A model generated the notes under the pieces. It saw only the letters and a list, made by a program, of their open reading frames with translations, was not told the DNA's origin and made no database searches. Positions 56,248-64,000 of a stretch of DNA of 64,000 nt are shown in pieces. Location: NCBI GenBank assembly GCA_013368315.1, contig JAACJM010000012.1, positions 682,001-746,000 on the forward strand, given 5' to 3'. Position 1 is the first letter of the stretch, and each line of letters starts with the position of its first letter. The position numbers and the translations under genes were made by a program. Source of the DNA: Tetrapyrgos nigripes. Lineage: Eukaryota > Basidiomycota > Agaricomycetes > Agaricales > Campanellaceae.

Positions 56248-57805
56248 ATGCCCGGCCGTCTTGAACACAGAGTAGGTATTACACGTATATAACTCAAAAA
56301 TATTCAATCTGACGCGTTCTACTCACCAGGTCGCTATCGTCACGGGTGCTGGATCGTTCGTGGACTTATTTTCTTTCTATGCGCGTCGCGCGTATCTAAC
56401 CATCTCCAATAATCATGTCCTTCCTTTGTTTGCATAATCCAGCGGTATCGGTCTAGAAACCTCTCTTCTCTTCTCTCAAGAAGGCGCTAGTGTCGTCCTC
56501 GCCGATATTAATCTAGACAGCGTGAAGAAAGCCGCAGAAACCATTGCAAAGAGATATCCAAATGTTAAAGCTCTGCCTGTCAAGTGCGATGTCAGTAAAG
56601 AAGAGGAGATTAAGAGCACTGTGGATACAGCTGTGAAGGAGTTTGGTCGTTTGGATGTTATGGTGAGTGGATGAACATGGGCGGACAGAAATAATTGTTC
56701 GTCCTTGATCGATCCGGTTCCTTATCATTGCCAATACCCATGGTCAATCTAGTTCAACAATGCAGGTCAGTCCTCCAACTAGCGACATATCACAATCAAT
56801 CGCATTAATTCTATATCCTACATCCTCAGGAATCATGCACCCCGAAGACGACAACGCCTTAAATACCGAAGAACGTATCTGGGACCTTACAATGACCATC
56901 AACGTCAAGGGAGTCTGGTGGGGGTGCAAATACGCTATCCTGGCAATGCGACAGAACCCAACGGATAATTTCAAGGGACTGCACACTGGTGGAAGTATCA
57001 TCAATACTGCTAGTTTCGTCGCTGTTATGGGTGCAGCCACTCCTCAGCTTGCGTGTCAGTATGAGTTTTTCTTCGTTTGACACAAGAGAAAAAAGCATGG
57101 TTTTTGACGCGCCTTCTCCCTCTTTATTACTTGTTTACGAGCAGATACTGCGTCAAAGGTGTGTAACGATTATCTTGGTTACTTTGGTGTACGTAGCTGA
57201 ACTTGTATTTCAGGGTGCAGTCCTCGCTATGACTCGTGAACTCGCCATGGTACATGCTAGGGAAGGCATTCGAGTCAACTCTCTCTGCCCGTAAGTCATA
57301 CGTAAATCATTTCCGTCTTACATGAATCCTCAACAAACGCTTGCAGTGGACCTCTGAAAACACGTTAGTCGCCATATCCTCTGTGGCCTCTTGACAGGAT
57401 CTTAATTCTTTCTTTTTTACCTTCAGCTCTGCTAATGAACTTCCTCAACACTGAAGAGAAGCGACAACGCCGTATGGTACATCTTCCTATGGGTCGGTTT
57501 GGAGAGGCGATTGAGCAGGCCAAGGCTGCTCTGTTCTGTGCGTCTTTTCATGTTTTGTTTCGCTGTCTGTCGTTGGTGATACTAATCTGACTCTCCTGGT
57601 AGTGGCAAGCGATGATAGTAGCTACATGACGGTGAGTCTTCAAATCGCGGGCCATGTCGCATAACTTTTGACATCTTCAACTCTGACTGACTCGCCTCTC
57701 TAGGGTACCGACTTCCTTGTCGATGGTGGTCTTTCCTCCGCATACGTGACACCTACTGGAGAACCAGTCCTTCCACCTCCTTCCAGTCTCATCGGTGAGA
57801 ACTAA
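56248..57805 (+). CDS. Short-chain dehydrogenase/reductase (classical SDR) with microexons
   Basis: This is an NAD(P)(H)-dependent oxidoreductase of the classical SDR family; the substrate is not evident. The ATG at 56248 (taccaccATG) gives MPGRLEHR; after intron 1 come VAIVTGAGS and GIGLETSLLFSQEGASVVLA, the TGxxxGIG nucleotide-binding motif split by intron 2. VLADINLDS suggests NAD(H) preference because Asp ends strand beta-2. CDVSKEEE and FGRLDVM follow. NNAG is encoded by a 13-nt microexon (56753-56765) and the next exon. INVKGVWWGCKYAI and GGSIINTASFVAVMG carry the active-site Asn and Ser; YTASK is encoded by a 14-nt microexon (57145-57158). Then GAVLAMTRELAMVHAREGIR, VNSLCPG-PLKTPL (a 17-nt exon, 57347-57363), LASDDSSYMTGTDFLVDGGL and a short tail. 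All catalytic residues (N-S-Y-K) are kept. Confidence 0.92.
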
Positions 57806-58010
57806 GCGGGCGTGTTAGAGCAGCAACGTATAACCCATTGAATGTACAATAAATAATGAAGTTCGTTTGTAGAAAACACAACAGAGAAATTAAACCAAGC
57901 TGATAGGTTTATAACAGATATCCTTGAGCCAAACGACCGTTTGAAGTTGGAGAGTGTCTTAAGAAACTCGTGAAGGCAAATTAACACTTGCAGCTGAACG
58001 CTGTACGCGT

Positions 58011-58767
58011 TCAAGCTTGCTTCGCCCGCTTCTTGTCGCCTTCTATTTTCCTAATCCTAGTGATTTCCTTTCCAATTCCGTTCTGGATCTGCTTATGCAT
58101 TTCCGGGCGATATCCGAGCGCGAAGAGAATTTCGAGATGGACGAAGAACGGAGCAAGGACGACAGCTATGCAACCCAGTGTGTTAGCACACAGGAGAGAA
58201 TGAACCTGATGGGGAAAACACTCACCTCCAATGAGGTTGTCAAGGAGAGCAGGAGCGCGCTTCTCAGCGAACCCATGACCAATAAACTGAGCAATCCAAC
58301 AGACACTGTGAACAATGGCTCCAAGACGGATGTGATCGGGGCGTTGAGCAAAAGCAGTCGCGGTCAACAAGGAGAGCGTAAGCTGAGGCACGTAAAGTGC
58401 AGCGGCTACAGGCTCCAGCATAAAGTAGTATAGGATGTACACAGTGGTAAAGACAGCGGGTAGGTTGAGATCGAAGGCGAGATATTCGTTAAAGACATGG
58501 TAATACTCGGGCAACCATGAAGGATGGGGAACATCTGCTAAGAGGACCTGTGCGGACCTATATTAGATGTGAGTAAATGTCAGTAGTAAGATGGGTAGTA
58601 AACCTACCATAGGATGAAGGGGACACAGAGAATATGTATGAGCACATTAACACGATTGGAGTGGTAAGCTCCGTAGAAAGTTAACTGGAAGAACGGATAA
58701 GTAAATCAGATTAGGACGTTAAGAAGGAGTATACCTGAGTGCTGACGTCGAAGATGGATCCAGGCAT
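58011..58767 (-). CDS. MPO1: Mpo1-like 2-hydroxy fatty acid dioxygenase (DUF962)
   Basis: Mpo1 (yeast YGL010w) is an ER Fe2+-dependent dioxygenase that shortens 2-hydroxy fatty acids by one carbon in phytosphingosine breakdown. The ATG at 58767 gives MPGSIFDVSTQ; after an intron LTFYGAYHSNRVNVLIHILC and VPFILW follow, the DUF962 opening. Next come EYLAFDLNLPAVFTTVYILY, ALYVPQLTLSLLTATAFAQ and AIVHSVCWIAQFIGHGFAEK with RAPALLDNLIGG. The conserved histidines (GAYH, VLIH, VHS, GH) are all present. The last exon ends FVHLEILFALGYRPEMHKQI and a basic tail (RKIEGDKKRAKQA). About 195 residues, the family size. A TATATATA (58800-58807) lies about 33 bp upstream. It is head to head with SEC22 (178 bp). 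Confidence 0.92.
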
Positions 58768-58945
58768 TGCTCTTGTTGAGAGAGAGAAAGGCAAGGGCCT
58801 TATATATGATGGAAGTTGTATTCCAGATTGATTCCAGAACCCGGCCAAATATTGCCGGGCTCAAGTTGCCATTCTGCGGGGAAACACGTGCCACTAGCCT
58901 GTCAGTGTCTAGTGCAAGGATTTTCATCTTCCGGCGGTCTCGACA
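58768..58945. promoter_or_regulatory. Bidirectional promoter, MPO1 / SEC22
   Basis: 178 bp between divergent start codons. TATATATA at 58800-58807 is close to the MPO1 ATG, implying a very short 5' UTR if used. CACGTG at 58885-58890 lies nearer SEC22. Both encode ER proteins. Confidence 0.5.
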
Positions 58946-59817
58946 ATGGTTCGTTCAACAATAATAGTAAGAGCAGCCGATGCTCTTCCGCTCGCAGCTA
59001 GTGTCGATGACGAACAGGTCTGGACGTCCTTCTATCTCTAGGTCTTTCACTAACTGTCAACCGAAGACAGAGCAAGCGCTTCAAGAACACAAGCAACAAG
59101 CCAAACTCATTTTTCGTCGGATTACCCCAAACTCTGAACCGAGATGCTCCATAGAAAGCGGTCAATATACCCTTCAGTGCGTTACTGCCTCATACACTCC
59201 TGCTTTCTTTCTGAACTCTCCTGCAGCTACCTTATTTCCGACAATGTCGTATTCCTTACTATAGCCGACAAGTCATATCCCAGAAAACTCGCATTCTCCT
59301 ACCTAGATGAACTCTCAAAGGAATTTGCGACAACCTATGGCCCCAAGGTTGAAACTGTTCGAAAACCCTACGCGTTTGTAGGATTTGGTGCGTCTTTGTT
59401 CCTGGCGTGTCTGTGACGTGTTCAGTCTCATACTCGTCGCAGACACTTTCATGTCCAAGACCGCAAGACTATACCGCGATACAAGGACCGCTAATGCAGC
59501 AGGTGGTGGCTCAGGGCTAGACAAACTTAACGACGAACTTCAAGACGTTACACGAATTATGACCAAAAACATGGAGGAACTCTTGTGGCGAGGCGACTCT
59601 CTAGACAGTCCGTATCCGCTTATTCCAGATTCCCGCGTTCGCTCACTAGAGCTTCATTACAGGAATGTCACATCTGTCTACTTCCCTCCGCTCAGAATCA
59701 GAAAAATACCGCAAAGCAGCGCGAAATATCAATATCCAGGCCATGATACGCCAATACGCACCAATAGGTGCTGTCGCCCTCATCATTATTATTTTCTTGT
59801 TCTGGAGGTTCTGGTGA
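58946..59817 (+). CDS. SEC22: R-SNARE Sec22
   Basis: Sec22 is the R-SNARE of ER-Golgi transport. The ATG at 58946 gives MVRSTIIVRAADALPLAASV, the longin domain start. Across introns come TEQALQEHKQQAKLIFRRIT, YLISDNVVFLTIADKSYPRK, LAFSYLDELSKEFATTYGPK and VRKPYAFVGF, then DTFMSKTARLYRDTR. The SNARE helix reads LDKLNDELQDVTRIMTKNME, ELLWRGDSLD (zero-layer Arg), then after an intron (about 59604-59661) RMSHLSTSLRSESEKYRKAA and a C-terminal anchor PIGAVALIIIIFLFWRFW. About 215 residues, the usual Sec22 length, with all landmarks. Its start is 178 bp from MPO1. Confidence 0.95.
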
Positions 59818-60037
59818 GGACCGTATGTATGACAGTGCGAAGACTTCTATATAGTGTAGATTGCTCTTCTTTATTCTATGGATTTTCTTTCGTGTATATA
59901 TCTACGCGTTCAGTATGATTGGACAGATATTAATAAGAAGTCGACATGCGGATGATATCAGAGATTCTGGCTTGCCTCGAGGCTTGGGGTGCGAGGCAGC
60001 CGCTTAGTGACATTGACTATCTGTCTCTACCACAGCG

Positions 60038-62506
60038 ATGTACAGGTCCCCTTCTCCATTACCCTACATCTCTTCAACGGATCCATTTACTTCACCCGGT
60101 CCCTACCCAGCGACACAGCCCGCGGGTAGTACTCAGATTAACCCAGGATCCATCACCTACACGACTTCAACGGGACCGGATGGAAGGATAGTCTACCATC
60201 CCTTCAAGTGAGTGTCCTTCCGCCAATCACCATGACTAGAACTAGATGAATCAATTATTGTTGAAACGACAGGGCTGTTCCTGCAAGGTATGTGCTTTGA
60301 GACCAGCGTTCATCAGCGTACTGATTGTGTGCGATTTAGCTATCAAACCCCATCAGGTATGCCTCCTGTCAGCTTGTTGATCACGTATCGTTGAGCGTTT
60401 GCTTTGTAGGGATCGTCTCTGGTATTCAGTACGTGCCAATTAGCGCCCTCTCTTGGTTGCTTACTGACGCTAGTCCGCTCACAGATGGGTTCCTGCGGAA
60501 GCAACCCAGATTTTGCCGGCTGGTGCACAACCCGCCACAGCCGTAAGTGCAATACACTCCACTTATGATCGAGTTTCGGTTTACCATCTTATCCACAGGA
60601 ATTCGCTGATGCCTGGACTCGAAGCAGCTTCAACTCTGAAGAGCAAAAGGCACTTAAGGAGTGGTGTGTACTAATTGAAAAATTATCTTTGAACAAACTA
60701 CTGACACGGCAATAAATTTACCGAAAATTTCATGGTGCACTATTAACAGGCAGCGTGGTGAAGAAAAGCGGCGACGGAAAGAAGAAAAGGAGTCAGCGAG
60801 GATGCTTCGCGACAAACAAGCCCGAAGTGACGAAGCAGAGTTACGCTTCGCTAGGGAACGTGATGCTGTTAATCGGGAACGAAGAAAGAGCTTTAACCAA
60901 GGTTCTCAGTATACCTTCCCTGCGACTACCCCTCCGGCTCCTTATCCCGGATCCCCTAACCCATACGGTGGCGTTGGCGTTGGATACGCCGGTTCCAATC
61001 CAGGTAGCGCCTACGGAACCTCTAGCCCCAACATGGGCTACGCTCGTGAACGCAAATACAGCACAGGTGGGGGGATTTTGCCCGATGTCGAGAGGCAATT
61101 CGCCGAGATGGGTTTGGACCGAAATGCGGATCCTCTTGTTGGAACTCGACTTGGCAAGTACGAAACAACGGCCGAACGGACCCGACGGTTGAGCGGGAAT
61201 TTTGGACCGGAACGACCTCTTACTTCTTATGGACAAGGTGTCGCAGGTGTAGGTGGTGTTTCTTCCTCTGTCGCTGCCGGTGGTTTCGCTCCGCCTGCCA
61301 GACCCTACTCGAGAAACGCAGGAAGCACGTACGCCGGTGCTCCAGCGTACACCAATCCTTCTCCCAATCTCAGGAGTGCAGAACTTGGAGGTTACTCTTC
61401 ACAAGCCCCAATGCCTTCTTCTCCATATCATGGTCCTTATCGTGCACCTTCTCGTGCACCTTCCCGTGGACCGTCTCCTATACATGATCCTTATCTGCGA
61501 TCTACTTCTCCTATGCCTTTGGGTGGTGATGTTTATCCACCAGGTCATGTCATGGAAGGTCAGCCGATTCCATCTCTTCTTCGTTCACGACCTACTACAC
61601 CTTCGAGAATGATGGGTGCTGCCACTCCTGGTGGGACAGCTTACCCTACTGCTTTACCATTCCCATCATCTATAGGGATGGCTTCTCATATTGGGTCGCA
61701 AGGACAATTGTCTACTCCCGAGTGCTTCCATCGTCCAATCAATGCCGCTCATCCTTACACTCCGTTTGAAGCGATGAAAGTCATGGACATGGACGGTTTC
61801 CTCGAGAGCATACCCCGCATGCCAGCTGTTCTTCAGCCTCACGATGTTTACTTGGAGGATTGGAATCGTTTAATGGAGGTTTGTAGCCAACTTCAGTCAC
61901 TTCTAGATCAGCTTCTTCAAGTTCCTGACTTGGTCTCTCATTTCACAGGATATAGCTCTAGCTTGGTCAGGTAGACTACCAGTTCCAGCTACTGACGGAC
62001 GTGTACCCAAGAGAGCTACCCTCACGGCGAACCTCCTCGGGCTATGGAACGATCAGTTCTTTGAACGACGTGGAATCGAGATCGTCATTTATAAAGGACG
62101 CCAGCGTCGTTCTGGATCTAAAGCAGGCGTTGTAGACCTTCCAATGCCGTCGTTGGACGACACTGACTCTTTATCCTCCTCGTCCTCATCCTCGGATTCT
62201 GACGATGATAATGACGACCCACGATATGGCGCAAATCCGGCGAATCCTTATGGTGGGGGAGGATATTATGGCAGGCCTGGATATGGAACTATGGACGGCG
62301 GAATGGAGGAGAGGCAGCGTCGAATTGCTGCCAAGGCCGATAAGAAGAGGCGAAAGAAGGAGAAGAAGATCAGGAAGAAAGCGAAGGCCATTGAGAAGAA
62401 GTATGCGTTGTATCTTACTAGTATTCCCACTGGTATTGCAGGTGGTATTGCAGGAGGGCCAGTTGGACACGCCGGTAGTATGGTTGGAGGATATGCCCCA
62501 TATTGA
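60038..62506 (+). CDS. Basidiomycete-type hypothetical protein with serial microexons
   Basis: I do not recognise a family. The ATG at 60038 gives MYRSPSPLPYISSTDPFTSP. Between 60210 and 60490 the coding sequence passes through three consecutive microexons of 15 nt (60273-60287), 17 nt (60340-60356) and 19 nt (60410-60428), together encoding about AVPASYQTPSGIVSGIQ, which then joins WVPAEATQILPAGAQPATA. A charged helical region (KEWQRGEEKRRRKEEKESAR) precedes a Pro/Ser/Gly/Tyr-rich middle. The C-terminal part looks folded: HPYTPFEAMKVMDMDGFLES, DVYLEDWNRLME, an intron (about 61879-61949), DIALAWSGRLPVP, LTANLLGLWNDQFFERRGIE and IVIYKGRQRR. After an acidic Ser/Asp run comes a Lys-rich helix (KADKKRRKKEKKIRKKAKAI) and a Gly-rich end. 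About 690 residues. The C-terminal block may be a lineage-specific domain. Confidence 0.75.
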
Positions 62507-62701
62507 TCTATGTACCTTCGTCGACATATAGTTGTTCGGATGTATAATAACAAGTATGTACTAGTTTGTAAACCGGGCGAGACGTTCGACCCGGTGTGTA
62601 CAACGTCCCTTTGAGGAGATGTATTCGGTAGTGAATTTTGTACATTAGATAGTTGGGATGTGCAGTCACGGTGTAGCAGTTTCTCATGAATCTATGGAAG
62701 G

Positions 62702-64000
62702 TCAATCAAAAAGATCTAGAAAGTCTTTAGCAGCTGAAGGGAGTGTATACTGAGATGAAATATATTCCTCCGAAATTGCTTCCTGCGTATGAGACTGCAA
62801 TTCTGGTTCCGGCTGTGTGTCGTCCTGAGTCTGGCTTTGGGTCAGCGAGAAGGTAGATATTGGCTGCACTGTCGTCTGCACCTCAGAGGTACGGATGGTG
62901 TCCTGATTTGTGCTTGAAGCGGGGTTTGGTGGTCTATAATTCCGGGTCCTCCAGTCATCCTCTCCGGATTCAGATTCAGTCACCGACTGTGACAGAGGCA
63001 TGGCTGGAGCATCGACATCTACGGGAGCCTGGTGCTGTTCTGCTAGTGAAGCCATGGGGTTGCCAGCCTCGAACAATTCAGAAAGGTCCACATCTTCAAT
63101 AGGAATGATAAACGATGTATTGGAGTCTGAGCGTTCCAATGGCTGCGAAGCCGGAAGATTCTGGTCGCAAGGGCTGCGTATACAGTCAGCAAGTGAAGGA
63201 ATATGATCATTGAAGGAAGACTTACACATCATTGGTAGAAGCCCTGGAGGCAAAAGGAGATACATCCACCTCGCATTCAATCTGGGACTGAGAAGTAGGA
63301 ATTTCATACAATTCACCTCCGTCATCTGGGTTGACATCCTCCCCACGGTCTGCGAGAGCCCAAGATTCAATGTTACCATTGGTCTCGGAACGCGCTGCAA
63401 CAGAAGATTTCGGGACAGCCCAGAATTCATTCTCAGCCTGAGACTGTGAACTAGGAATGACAACCGGTTCAGCATCTCCGCGATCACTGAAGGCAGTCAC
63501 TGTCCTCTTGAGGCGCTTAGGCGTTGCCTCGCACAAGATTTCGACTTGTGACTGGGAAGAAGGGACGATTTCTAGCGATGAGCTCGTTTGTGAATCAGGC
63601 TTTAGGGAGGAGGAATTATTGTGGTGAGCCTTTACGGGAGACCAACGTGCCTCTAGCTCTTGGCTCTGGGATGTTGGGATTTGAGAGGGAGTAGAAGACT
63701 CAGCAAGAGGAAGACGCTTTACTGGAGTGCTAGGTACGCTTTTAGTCGGCGATGACTGAGGCGTTTCTGGGACAACCTCTAATGCCTCCCTACGTCTAGT
63801 GGGAGTCATGAAGGGAGAGGAAAAGGGAGGCGTAGGAGGCATTGGGTAAGGCAGGTGTGAGGTAGAAGGAGATACGAAGCTCGCAGGAGGATCCCGGTCT
63901 TCTGTGAGGTCAATGAGCCCGTTGTCGGGCGGGGAGACCACATTGGTTCGAGACGCCTTGGGGCGTGCAAGGGATTTCGGCGTGAGGTATTTCGCCGCTG
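62702..64000 (-). CDS. SQSQ-repeat protein, S/T-Q cluster, 5' end outside window
   Basis: I cannot name this protein. The frame is open to the right edge (AAKYLTPKSLARPKASRTNV) and the N-terminus is missing. It contains four copies of a short motif, (I/V)P(S/T)SQSQxE, near 63665, 63555, 63445 and 63290: IPTSQSQELEARW, VPSSQSQVEILCEATP, IPSSQSQAENEFWAVP and IPTSQSQIECEVDVSP. One intron (about 63174-63224) joins ASTNDV to PCDQNLPASQPLERSD. Further SQ/TQ pairs follow (TFSLTQSQTQDDTQ, LQSHTQE), and the protein ends SAAKDFLDLFD. Dense SQ/TQ pairs are the usual sites of ATM/ATR-type kinases, so a DNA-damage scaffold is a possible reading, but this rests on composition. Proximity to the convergent hypothetical gene gives no clue. 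Confidence 0.72.

Overview
The window is nuclear DNA of a filamentous basidiomycete, most likely a mushroom-forming Agaricomycete. The evidence is the gene structure (many short introns of about 45-90 nt with GT..AG borders, several microexons), compact spacing on both strands, and family content: a DUF6533 seven-helix protein of the kind expanded in Agaricomycetes, a HEI10-type meiotic RING protein, a Dre2/anamorsin, a fungal Kcs1 and a full set of fungal housekeeping genes. No rRNA, tRNA, CRISPR, plasmid or phage feature is visible, and no transposon ORF. I find 24 protein genes; two run off the window edges (the STRIPAK gene at the left, an S/T-Q-rich gene at the right).

Layout, left to right. 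1-11.4 kb: 3' part of a Far11/STRIP gene (+), a DUF6533 membrane protein (-), a forkhead transcription factor (+), DRE2 (+), BCD1 (+) and MED18 (-, convergent with BCD1, stops 3 bp apart). 11.9-17 kb: a large disordered CUE-like protein (+) and a gene-poor stretch. 17-29.7 kb: HEI10 (-), KCS1 (-), an acidic low-complexity protein (+), FHL1 (-) and MTP18 (+). 29.8-43.5 kb: eIF2B-delta (-), then five minus-strand genes in which two divergent CAX-like cation exchanger paralogues flank a six-hairpin glycosidase, an RGG/PQ-rich protein and VFA1. 43.5-56 kb: an intergenic tandem repeat, THO2 (-) and RAT1 (+), head to head with 134 bp between start codons. 56.2-64 kb: an SDR oxidoreductase rich in microexons (+), MPO1 (-) head to head with SEC22 (+), a basidiomycete-type hypothetical gene with serial microexons (+), and an SQSQ-repeat protein (-, partial).

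The genes do not form one pathway. Several concern RNA production and ribosome supply: BCD1 (box C/D snoRNP assembly), MED18 (Mediator), FHL1 (ribosomal protein gene transcription), THO2 (mRNA export) and RAT1 (5'-3' exonuclease, termination). THO2 and RAT1 share one very short promoter region. Others are standard membrane or lipid housekeeping (SEC22, MPO1, VFA1, MTP18).

Most worth a second look: (1) the two CAX-like paralogues whose hallmark ion-binding motifs are replaced in both halves; (2) three coding frames broken by about one nucleotide in low-complexity or homopolymer sequence (BCD1, the CUE gene, RAT1), where assembly error, odd introns or real mutation must be separated; (3) RAT1 with an intron directly after its ATG; (4) consecutive microexons of 13-19 nt in two genes; (5) the SQSQ-repeat protein at the right edge; (6) a 96-bp tandem repeat whose core differences are all C:G to T:A. 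I did not find a clear multi-gene novel system; the CAX-like pair is the best candidate for undescribed biology. All exon borders were inferred by eye from splice consensus, open frame and family conservation.
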